Below the pieces are notes generated by a model that did no database searches, was not told the origin of the DNA, and was given only the letters and a program-made list of their open reading frames with translations. A DNA stretch of 6,803 nt from Comamonadaceae bacterium. Its GTDB lineage: Bacteria; Pseudomonadota; Gammaproteobacteria; Burkholderiales; Burkholderiaceae_C. Shown piece after piece: positions 1-5,318 of this stretch. The translations under genes and the position numbers were made by a program. Each line of letters opens with the position of its first letter. The stretch's first letter is position 1. The stretch lies in the NCBI GenBank assembly GCA_027490555.1, contig JAIXXW010000179.1, positions 1 to 6,803 on the forward strand. Reading direction: 5' to 3'.

Positions 1-170
1 GGTACGACACGCCCAACATCCGCGTGGGCACCTTTGCCGACTTTGGCGACCTGGCCCGCAAAAACCAGCTGCAGGTGGTGGATGCTTTCGGTTTGCAAAA
101 CGGGCAAGAGGTGCGCCTCCTGCCCAACCTGATGGCGGGCACAGCGGTCTACAAATTGCAGCGCAGCTGA
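1..170 (+). CDS. metW: MetW, methionine biosynthesis protein (3' end only)
   Basis: This is the last 55 codons of a gene that begins upstream of the window; the stop is TGA at 168-170. The visible protein begins YDTPNIRVGTFADFGDLARK and ends with LLPNLMAGTAVYKLQRS. This matches the C-terminal pattern of MetW, an S-adenosylmethionine-methyltransferase-fold protein of about 200 residues. In proteobacteria it is usually encoded directly after metX (homoserine acyltransferase) and is needed for methionine synthesis. The recognisable part is the 'N-I-R-x-x-T-x-x-D-F' stretch followed by 'E-V-R-x-L-P-N ... A-V-Y'. The SAM-binding N-terminal half and any metX lie outside the window, so this call rests on the C-terminus alone. 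The next gene starts only three bases after the stop. Confidence 0.8.
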   Translation, partial: YDTPNIRVGTFADFGDLARKNQLQVVDAFGLQNGQEVRLLPNLMAGTAVYKLQRS

Positions 171-173
171 CGC

Positions 174-1373
174 ATGGTCACGGCGCCAGGCCCACAGCGG
201 CCCCCCGCCCACGGCCACGGGCTGATCGCCATCGTGCTGGCGCAAATCTCGTTTGGCCTGCTGGCCATGACCTTGTGCCTGCCGTCGATGCAGGAATGGG
301 GCGCGATCTTTGACGCCCCACAAGCCGATGTGCAACTGACCTTCAGCGGTTATGTGGTCGCCTACGGCGCCTTGCAGCTGGTGTACGGCCCCCTGTCCGA
401 CCGGCATGGGCGCAAACCGATTTTGCTGCTGGGCCTGGTGGTGGCGGGGCTGGCGTCCGCCATGGCCGCGCTGGCCACCGACATCGCCACACTCACCGCC
501 GCCCGTGTGCTGCAAGGCGCGGGCAGCGCCGCCAGCATGGTGGTGGGCCGCTCCATGGTGCAAGACCTGTTTGTCGGGCCGCAACGCACCCGCGTCATGG
601 CCTACATCGGCATGGCGCTGGGCATGTGCCCGCCACTGGCCACACTGATCGGCGGGCAGATCCATGTGCGTCTGGGCTGGCAAAGCAACTTTGTGCTGCT
701 GGCGGTGCTGGCCGCGCTGCTTTGGGTGGCGGCCTGGCGGGGTTTGCCCCATGTCAGGCCCCCCGCACCCGCGCAGGGCCACTGGCTGCGCGCCATGCTG
801 CGCGCCTATGGCCGTTTGCTGCGCGAGCCGCGCTTTGTGCTGTATGTGGCCATCCTCGCGGCCAGCACCGCCACGTTTTATGCCTTCCTGGCCGGAGCGC
901 CCATCGTGCTCAAGGGCTATGGCATTGGCCCGGACGGCATTGGCTGGTTCATCATGGCCGTGCCTGTGGCCTACATCCTGGGCAACTTCATGACCTCACG
1001 CCTGATCGCGCAGGTGGGCGAATCGCGCGTGATGGCCTGGGGCCAGGCCCTGACCGTGGGCGGCCTGGCCGTGATGCTGGCGCTCGGCCTGGGGGGTGTG
1101 CACGCCGCTTTGGCCGTGGCATTGCCGCTGGTCCTGCTGGGTTTGGGCCACGGCTTGATCAACCCGCCCGCGCTGGCGGGCACCGTGGGCGTGCTGCCGG
1201 CACTGGCCGGCTCGGCCGCGGCGGTGGCCGGCCTGATGCAGCAACTGACCGGCGCCGCGGGCGGCTATCTGGTGGGGCTGGTGCCGCACCACGGTGCGGT
1301 CAACCTGGGCTGGATGATGCTGGCCTTTGCCCTGTGCGGGGCCACCGCGCAGTTCTTCCTGCGCAGGCGCTGA
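174..1373 (+). CDS. Bcr/CflA-family MFS drug-resistance transporter
   Basis: The 399-residue product is an inner-membrane major facilitator, about the usual length for a 12-helix Bcr/CflA pump (proton-coupled export of drugs or metabolites). After a Pro/His-rich cytoplasmic N-terminus of about 16 residues, hydrophobic segments run to the end. The loop between helices 2 and 3 carries MFS motif A as YGPLSDRHGRKP (residues 71-82). RVLQGAGSAASMVVGRSMVQD (residues 111-131) is the conserved helix-4 arginine/glycine segment typical of Bcr/CflA proteins. The ATG at 174 is chosen because later in-frame ATGs would remove helix 1. No good Shine-Dalgarno precedes it, but it lies three bases after the metW stop, so translation is probably coupled to metW. 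The substrate cannot be told from sequence. An association with methionine metabolism is suggested only by position. Confidence 0.9.
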   Translation: MVTAPGPQRPPAHGHGLIAIVLAQISFGLLAMTLCLPSMQEWGAIFDAPQADVQLTFSGYVVAYGALQLVYGPLSDRHGRKPILLLGLVVAGLASAMAALATDIATLTAARVLQGAGSAASMVVGRSMVQDLFVGPQRTRVMAYIGMALGMCPPLATLIGGQIHVRLGWQSNFVLLAVLAALLWVAAWRGLPHVRPPAPAQGHWLRAMLRAYGRLLREPRFVLYVAILAASTATFYAFLAGAPIVLKGYGIGPDGIGWFIMAVPVAYILGNFMTSRLIAQVGESRVMAWGQALTVGGLAVMLALGLGGVHAALAVALPLVLLGLGHGLINPPALAGTVGVLPALAGSAAAVAGLMQQLTGAAGGYLVGLVPHHGAVNLGWMMLAFALCGATAQFFLRRR

Positions 1374-1539
1374 GTGGCTGTGAAGGCTGCCTGCTGGGCT
1401 TGGCAGCGGCTGCACCGGGCTGCCCCTGGACGGCGGCCTTGCACGGACCCCGGGATCCTTGCGGCGCAACCCGGTCGCCCACCAGGTCATCGGCCAGGAT
1501 GGGGCAGTTCTGGCATTTGAACCTGCGACACACGCCCCC
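1374..1539. other. Intergenic spacer between the Bcr/CflA gene and tetR
   Basis: No convincing gene is seen in these 166 bases. A possible stem, GCTGCC (1386-1391) with GGCAGC (1402-1407) around a 10-base loop, lies 12 bases after the transporter stop. It has no T-tract, so it is at best a weak terminator or a processing stem. TTGAAC at 1517-1522 resembles a -35 box but sits 20 bases from the -10 at 1543, too far for a standard sigma-70 promoter. Confidence 0.4.
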
Positions 1540-1548
1540 TGATATGAT
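1540..1548 (+). promoter_or_regulatory. Extended -10 promoter of tetR
   Basis: The sequence TGATATGAT reads as an extended -10 element: TG, one base, then TATGAT, which matches the sigma-70 -10 consensus at five of six positions. Initiation normally falls about 7-8 bases past the hexamer, here at 1555-1556. A1556 is the A of the best tetR start codon, so the mRNA may have no leader. There is no well-spaced -35 box, which is tolerated in extended -10 promoters. This is sequence inference only; no transcript data are available. Confidence 0.5.
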
Positions 1549-1557
1549 GACCATCAT
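1542..1557. promoter_or_regulatory. Predicted TetR operator, copy 1 (autoregulatory)
   Basis: ATATGATGACCATCAT contains a perfect dyad, ATGATG-AC-CATCAT, of the size bound by TetR-family dimers. The identical 16-mer recurs at 2188-2203 in front of the genes downstream of tetR. Here it covers the -10 box and the likely transcription start and runs into the tetR ATG. A bound repressor would therefore block RNA polymerase and its own synthesis. Seeing the same exact site at both promoters is the main evidence. Confidence 0.75.
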
Positions 1558-2143
1558 GTCGCTGTCAGCCACCCGCAAAGAACTCAGCCACGCCCGCATC
1601 GTCGATGTGGCGTCCAAAGCGATTCGCCGCGCAGGCTACCGTGGCGTGGGCCTGGCCGACATCATGCAAGAAGCTGGACTGACCCATGGTGGGTTTTACG
1701 CGCACTTTGAATCACGTGAGGCCCTGCTCGTCGAAGCCATGGCCAAGGCCGGGCATGACAACATCTCTTCTTTGACAGAGGTGGTCGAGCGCCGGCTGCG
1801 CAAAGGCGGCACGCGCTTTCAAGCCTTGGTCGAAACCTACCTGCATGAGGCCCACATGGCACGCACCGAAGACGGTTGCGTCGTTGCAGCGCTTTCGTCT
1901 GAAATGACGCGCCAAGAAGACAGGGTGCGCCAAGAGGCACAGCGTCGCGTGACCGCCATGGTGGCGATGGTGCAAGCCGCCCTGCCAGATGGCACCGATG
2001 AGCGTGAAGCAGCCGTCGTCACGGCCACCATGGTCGGGGCTTTGCAATTGGCCCGCACCCTCGGGGGCCAAGCGGGACAGGCGATTTTGGCGCACACACG
2101 TCAGGCGCTGCTCGAGCGCCACCCGCCCACCCCGCGCCGTTGA
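1556..2143 (+). CDS. TetR/AcrR-family transcriptional repressor
   Basis: The 195-residue protein has the TetR layout. The N-terminal DNA-binding domain has its helix-turn-helix at about residues 32-58, with the signature DIMQEAGLTHGGFYAHFESR followed by EALL. An all-helical ligand and dimer domain follows, including a GCVVAALSSE segment (about residues 103-112) common in this subfamily. In-frame ATGs at 1544, 1547 and 1556 are all possible starts. The one at 1556 is preferred because it coincides with the predicted transcript start, and the first two lie inside the -10 box and operator. No Shine-Dalgarno precedes any of them. Twin operators at 1542-1557 and 2188-2203 indicate that it controls itself and the SDR-remnant, exporter and thioesterase genes that follow. 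The inducer is unknown; a substrate of the adjacent pump is the usual arrangement. Confidence 0.9.
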   Translation: MSLSATRKELSHARIVDVASKAIRRAGYRGVGLADIMQEAGLTHGGFYAHFESREALLVEAMAKAGHDNISSLTEVVERRLRKGGTRFQALVETYLHEAHMARTEDGCVVAALSSEMTRQEDRVRQEAQRRVTAMVAMVQAALPDGTDEREAAVVTATMVGALQLARTLGGQAGQAILAHTRQALLERHPPTPRR

Positions 2144-2187
2144 CGCTCATCCGACTTGCCTTCTGAGATCCATCCATTCACCCATTC

Positions 2188-2203
2188 ATATGATGACCAT
2201 CAT
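2188..2203. promoter_or_regulatory. Predicted TetR operator, copy 2
   Basis: This is an exact second copy of ATATGATGACCATCAT, 45 bases after the tetR stop. The dyad extends one base further here (TATGATG-AC-CATCATA). It contains TATGAT (2189-2194), which can serve as the -10 of a separate promoter for the downstream operon, with a start expected near A2202. No good -35 box is visible, so this promoter may be weak or need help. Operator and -10 have the same relative position as in the tetR copy. Confidence 0.75.
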
Positions 2204-2206
2204 AAA

Positions 2207-2211
2207 AAGGG
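2207..2211 (+). promoter_or_regulatory. Ribosome binding site of the SDR-remnant ORF
   Basis: AAGGG in an A-rich context lies six bases before the ATG at 2218. It is one of the few clear Shine-Dalgarno sites in this cassette. It shows that the truncated ORF at 2218 can still be translated, unlike a randomly occurring ORF. Confidence 0.6.
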
Positions 2212-2217
2212 CCCAAC

Positions 2218-2376
2218 ATGCCAACTGAAAAATCCACCGCTCTCAGCACAGGGGCCCAGCGCGGCAGAGGGCTTGCCATTGCCAAAGCTTTTCTCGTGCG
2301 GGGTGCACATGCCATGACCGAACAGGTCAAAGCGTTCTTGTCGGCTGAGCAGGCCGTCTGTCTGGCAGCGCACTGA
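2218..2376 (+). pseudogene. Remnant of a short-chain dehydrogenase/reductase (SDR), 52 codons
   Basis: The 52-residue product is far shorter than an SDR (about 250). Residues 7-30 (TALSTGAQRGRGLAIAKAFL, then VRGA) match the first strand, glycine loop and helix of the NAD(P)-binding Rossmann fold, with the TGxxxGxG motif intact although the usual GIG is GRG. Directly after 'GAHA' comes MTEQVKAFLSAEQAVCLAA. This resembles the SDR segment near residue 190 (FabG: TDMTRALSDDQRAGILAQ), so roughly 150 residues containing the catalytic Ser/Tyr/Lys appear deleted. The ORF then stops at 2374-2376. The product cannot be an enzyme. It keeps an operator-controlled promoter, a good ribosome binding site and a stop one base before the exporter ATG, so it may now act as a translated leader. 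The N-terminal match is clear; the C-terminal match is weaker. Confidence 0.7.
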
Positions 2377-2377
2377 C

Positions 2378-3796
2378 ATGACGGCCCATCAGGCTTTGCC
2401 AACACCGACCGACGGGTCCACACCGATGCCGGCCCGATCGCCCTGGCCTGCTTTTGGGATCGCGTGCAGCGCCACTTTTTTGGTGTCGCTGGACACCACG
2501 ATGCTGTTTGCGACTTTCGATGCGCTGCGCCAGAGCTTTGCGGGCACGTCTGCTGCCGAGTTGTCTTGGGTGCTCAATGGCTACACGGTCGTGTACGCCG
2601 CCATGTTGATCCCGGCTGGCGGTTTGGCCGATGCCTACGGACGTCGCCGCATATTCCGACTGGGGCTGGCACTTTTTCTGGCTGCATCGGTGGCTTGCGG
2701 CGCGGCGCCTTCCGTCGATGGGCTCATCGCCGCACGGGTCTTCCAAGCCTTGGGAGCGGCATTGCTGACCCCAGCTTCCATGTCCATTGTGTTGGCCGCT
2801 TTTCCAACCGAAAAGCGCGCTGTGGCCGTGAGCTTGTGGGGGGCTGTGGGTGGTCTGGCGGCAGCAGTGGGCCCGAGTTTGGGCAGTTGGGTGACGGCCA
2901 GCGCAGGCTGGCCCTGGGCGTTTTACATCAACCTTCCCGTGGGTCTTTGGGCACTGTGGCGCAGTGCCTCGCACATCGAAGAAGCGGTCAAACCTTCGGA
3001 GCATCGACGCATCGACATCGTGGGCCTGCTGTTGCTGATGTGTGCCGTGGGCGCGATCGCCTTGGCCATCGTTGAAAGCGGTGAATCACGGTGGCCCGCG
3101 CAACAGATTGCTTGGGTTGGGGCCGGTGGCCTTTTGGCTGGCGCAAGCTTTGTGGGGTGGGCCCGAATCCGATCCCACGCGCTGATCGATTTGTCGCTGT
3201 TTCAACACCGCACCTACCGTTACGTCAACGCGGCCACGCTGGTGTTTGGCACGGCCTTCTCGATGATGTTTCTGGGCTTCTTTTTCTTCATGATCGGCGT
3301 CTGGCATTTCACGCTGCCGCAGGCAGGCCTGGCGGTGACACCTGGACCTTTGTTGGTCATCCCCACGGCCATCGTCACCGGACGACTGGCTTCGCGCTGG
3401 GGCCATCGGCGGTTCCTGGTGGGCGGTTCGCTGCTGTATGCCCTGAGCAGCTTGTGGTTCTTGCTGGTTCCCGGCAACGAGCCGAACTATTGGCAGCACT
3501 GGCTGCCCGGCCTGCTGATGAGCGGGATCGCGGTGGGTTTGGTGCTACCGTCCTTGTCTGCGGCGGCCGTGAATCGCTTGCCGGTGGCCCACTACGCTGT
3601 GGGCAGCGCGGTCAACCAGGCCACGCGCCAAATTGGCTCGGTGCTCGGCGTGGCGCTCACCGTGGCGCTGCTGGGTCCTGCAGCGCTGGCCCTCACGGAC
3701 TTCCAACCCTTCTACCTCATGCATGGCGCACTGGCATTGCTGACAGGGCTGTTGTGCTGGCCGGTCGACACCAAGCCCCAGGCTGCTCGGTCATGA
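2378..3796 (+). CDS. DHA2-type (EmrB/QacA-like) MFS exporter
   Basis: The 472-residue integral membrane protein has the length and segment pattern of 14-helix DHA2 drug:proton antiporters. Helix 1 contains SLDTTMLFATFDAL (residues 37-50). The aspartate matches the family's 'LDxT' motif, but the usual 'VNVALP' part is replaced. Motif A is GGLADAYGRRRIFRLG (81-96). Helix 5 carries the antiporter motif C as GAVGGLAAAVGPSLGSW (155-171). The first ATG at 2378 is one base after the SDR-remnant stop and has no good Shine-Dalgarno, so coupled translation fits. A start at 2426 (MPARSPW) would also give an intact transporter. As the main gene behind the second operator, it is the likely functional target of the TetR protein. 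The exported compound is unknown. Confidence 0.9.
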   Translation: MTAHQALPTPTDGSTPMPARSPWPAFGIACSATFLVSLDTTMLFATFDALRQSFAGTSAAELSWVLNGYTVVYAAMLIPAGGLADAYGRRRIFRLGLALFLAASVACGAAPSVDGLIAARVFQALGAALLTPASMSIVLAAFPTEKRAVAVSLWGAVGGLAAAVGPSLGSWVTASAGWPWAFYINLPVGLWALWRSASHIEEAVKPSEHRRIDIVGLLLLMCAVGAIALAIVESGESRWPAQQIAWVGAGGLLAGASFVGWARIRSHALIDLSLFQHRTYRYVNAATLVFGTAFSMMFLGFFFFMIGVWHFTLPQAGLAVTPGPLLVIPTAIVTGRLASRWGHRRFLVGGSLLYALSSLWFLLVPGNEPNYWQHWLPGLLMSGIAVGLVLPSLSAAAVNRLPVAHYAVGSAVNQATRQIGSVLGVALTVALLGPAALALTDFQPFYLMHGALALLTGLLCWPVDTKPQAARS

Positions 3797-3886
3797 GCGC
3801 CAGCCACCGATGCGCATCGTCTCCCACTTTCCATGGCCGCGGGCCCATGCACCGCAGATCTTTTGACCTCCTCCACCGAGCCCATC

Positions 3887-4453
3887 ATGCAAACTGACAA
3901 CACCGTCCAAGCCACTTTGAATGCCTGGCAGGCGCAATTGGAAGATGTTCGGCGACGCCGTGTCGAACGCGGAGGCGGCCATGCGGGCCTGGCGAAACCG
4001 CATCAGGTGATCGGCAAAACAGGGCTGCAGGTGATGACGGCCTTGCTGGAGGGAGAGCTGCCCCATCCCCACATGGCAGACACTTTCGACTGCGAGTTGA
4101 TCGAGGTGGGTGAAGGTCTGGCCGTTTTTCAAGCGACGCCGCAGCTCAAGCACTACAACCCATTGGGTTCGGTGCATGGCGGCTGGTACGCGACCTTGCT
4201 GGATTTCGCATTGGGGTGTGCGGTGCAGACCAAACTGCCGGCTGGCCTGGGCTACACGACCAGCCAGATCAATCTCAACATCGTGCGCGCGGCCAACACC
4301 CAAACCGGTCCGCTGCGCTGCATCGGCCGTGCGATTCACGTCGGTCGCCAGATCGGCACATCCGAAGCGCGGATTGTGGGGCCCGACGGCAAACTGTACG
4401 CGCATGCCACAACGACTTGCGCCATTTTCGAGGCGAGCCCCCAAGCCCGCTGA
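3887..4453 (+). CDS. PaaI-like hotdog-fold acyl-CoA thioesterase
   Basis: The 188-residue protein has the hotdog-fold signature of the PaaI/4HBT thioesterases: HYNPLGSVHGGWYATLLDFA (residues 89-108). N91, H97, G98 and D106 show the same spacing as the active-site Asn, His, Gly and Asp known from E. coli PaaI. YTTSQINLNIVRA (about 124-136) and AHATTTCAIF near the end complete the pattern. These enzymes hydrolyse acyl- or aryl-acyl-CoA thioesters in the cytoplasm. The ATG at 3887 is chosen because the family N-terminus begins about here and a weak GAG lies six bases upstream. An in-frame ATG at 3833 would add 18 residues that do not resemble the family. It follows the exporter by 90 bases on the same strand and probably shares its operator. 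One possible role is freeing an acid from CoA that the pump then exports. Confidence 0.85.
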   Translation: MQTDNTVQATLNAWQAQLEDVRRRRVERGGGHAGLAKPHQVIGKTGLQVMTALLEGELPHPHMADTFDCELIEVGEGLAVFQATPQLKHYNPLGSVHGGWYATLLDFALGCAVQTKLPAGLGYTTSQINLNIVRAANTQTGPLRCIGRAIHVGRQIGTSEARIVGPDGKLYAHATTTCAIFEASPQAR

Positions 4454-4512
4454 CCTTGCTCGCCCCCGGGGTCCGTGCGGACGGTTTGGGCAGGTCTGGA
4501 CCTTGTGCCCCT
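4454..4512. terminator. Convergent gap with short inverted repeats; possible bidirectional terminator
   Basis: Two genes end toward each other here, 59 bases apart. The gap holds GTCCG-TG-CGGAC (4471-4482), AGGTC-TG-GACCT (4492-4503) and CCCCGGGG (4464-4471). GACCT at 4452-4456 can also pair with AGGTC at 4492-4496, enclosing the first hairpin. No T-tract follows on either strand, so this is not a clear intrinsic terminator. Confidence 0.3.
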
Positions 4513-5049
4513 TCAGCTTTGCAATTCCGTCTCGTGCATCCAGGCCGCGTGCTTGGGCGCGCGTTTGGTTTGGGCCCATTCGTTGAGCATGTCCCACTTG
4601 CAGACGTCGAGCTTGGCGTACATCTCGGGCGTGCCCACATCGGTGGCCAGTTCCAGGCGGTGGCCATTGGGGTCGAAGAAGTAGATGCTCTTGAAGATGG
4701 TGTGGTTGGTGGGGCCGAGCACCTCGACACCATTGGCTTGCAGGCGGGCCTTGGCGTCTTCCAGGGCTTGCAGGCTGTCGACCTTGAAGGCGATGTGTTG
4801 CACCCATTCCGGGGTGTTGGTGTCGCGGCCCATCTCGGGCGAGTTGGGCAGTTCAAAAAACGCCAACACGTTGCCGCCGCCGGCGTCCAGAAACACATGC
4901 ATATAGGGGTCGGGGGCTTTGGTCGAGGGCACCAGGTCCTCGGCGATGGCCAGCACGAATTCCATGTTCAGGTTTTTCACGTACCACTCGACGGTGGCTT
5001 TGGCGTCTTTGCAGCGGTAGGCGACGTGGTGGATGCGGTCGATGTTCAT
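4513..5049 (-). CDS. VOC superfamily (glyoxalase / extradiol dioxygenase fold) protein
   Basis: The 178-residue protein has the paired beta-alpha-beta-beta-beta modules of the vicinal oxygen chelate fold. The first strand is MNIDRIHHVAYRC. Candidate metal ligands at the expected positions are H8, E66 (in VLAFFELP), H85 (in WVQHIAFKV) and E133 (in NGHRLELATD), the His/Glu/His/Glu set of glyoxalase-type members. The C-terminal 35 residues extend past the fold. Translation starts at the ATG complementary to 5047-5049, with GGAG six bases upstream (5056-5059). A TTG four codons earlier is in frame but less likely. It is the last visible gene of the minus-strand operon, 20 bases after the DUF2783 gene. 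With the monooxygenase nearby it could act on a ring-cleavage or hydroxylated product, but the reaction cannot be assigned from sequence. Confidence 0.85.
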   Translation of the reverse strand: MNIDRIHHVAYRCKDAKATVEWYVKNLNMEFVLAIAEDLVPSTKAPDPYMHVFLDAGGGNVLAFFELPNSPEMGRDTNTPEWVQHIAFKVDSLQALEDAKARLQANGVEVLGPTNHTIFKSIYFFDPNGHRLELATDVGTPEMYAKLDVCKWDMLNEWAQTKRAPKHAAWMHETELQS

Positions 5050-5069
5050 GGCGGTCTCCAAAGGGGGGC

Positions 5070-5300
5070 TCAGTCGGTTGGGCGGGCGGCCTGCAGCGCT
5101 TCGCGCAGCACGCGCAAGTCGCCAATGTGGTTGGCCAAAAGCAAGATCAGGCGGGCATTGAGCGCCTCGCTTTGTTCGTCGCTCAGGCCGTTGTGCGCGT
5201 CGATCAGCTGTTCATAGAACTCGTCGCCAGGCGAGAAGTCGCGGAAAAAACGGCGTCCGGCTTCGTGGAAATTGGGCTCGGTTTTCAAGGCGGTGCTCAT
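5070..5300 (-). CDS. Small DUF2783-family protein
   Basis: The 76-residue acidic-to-neutral, mostly helical protein has no signal peptide or membrane segment. The core DEFYEQLIDAHNGLSDEQSE, then ALNARLILLLANHIGDLRVLREALQAAR, matches the pattern I associate with DUF2783, a small family of unknown function. From memory, that family is found in Burkholderiales beside FAD monooxygenases of aromatic catabolism. The ATG at 5298-5300 has a strong AAAGGAG (5305-5311) four bases upstream. The gene lies 18 bases after the monooxygenase stop and 20 bases before the VOC gene, so it is clearly within one operon. The stretch HEAGRRFFRDFSPG (residues 12-25) seems longer than the family's N-terminal part. 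A partner or stabilising subunit of the monooxygenase is possible but unproven. Confidence 0.8.
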   Translation of the reverse strand: MSTALKTEPNFHEAGRRFFRDFSPGDEFYEQLIDAHNGLSDEQSEALNARLILLLANHIGDLRVLREALQAARPTD

Positions 5301-5304
5301 GTCG

Positions 5305-5311
5305 CTCCTTT
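5305..5311 (-). promoter_or_regulatory. Strong ribosome binding site of the DUF2783 gene
   Basis: AAAGGAG on the minus strand lies four bases before the ATG at 5298-5300 and fixes that start. It falls within the 18-base gap after the monooxygenase stop, so the small protein has its own efficient initiation signal and could be made in excess of the enzyme. Confidence 0.7.
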
Positions 5312-5318
5312 GTGCGGT

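Noticed and set aside
626..1555. Long upstream extension of the tetR reading frame across the Bcr/CflA gene
   Set aside because: It translates to Gly/Arg/Ala-rich out-of-frame sequence over a clear transporter gene; the real regulator begins at about 1544-1556.
1374..1617. Minus-strand reading with a C-x2-C stretch (FKCQNCPILADDLVGDRV) opposite the spacer and the tetR start
   Set aside because: It has no start codon with a ribosome binding site, runs opposite both the tetR helix-turn-helix region and the end of the transporter, and matches no family I recognise. GC-rich sequence often gives such open shadows.
2377..2450. Continuation of the SDR C-terminus past the remnant stop
   Set aside because: The same-frame translation (for example SGFANTDRRVHTDAGP) is only loosely like an SDR C-terminal 'VTG...VDGG' segment, and the DNA is already the exporter N-terminus in another frame. 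I could not support it.
3833..3886. Longer thioesterase start at ATG 3833
   Set aside because: The extra 18 residues do not resemble the family, and no ribosome binding site precedes this ATG.
3881..3888. Third TetR operator at the thioesterase start
   Set aside because: Only one half-site (CCATCAT) is present; the opposite arm ATGATG is missing, so dimer binding is unlikely.
3793..3897. 34-codon ORF starting at an ATGA overlap with the exporter stop
   Set aside because: It lacks a ribosome binding site, its product (beginning MSASHRCASS) resembles nothing known, and it overlaps the thioesterase start in another frame. It could be a coupling leader, but the evidence is too thin to annotate.
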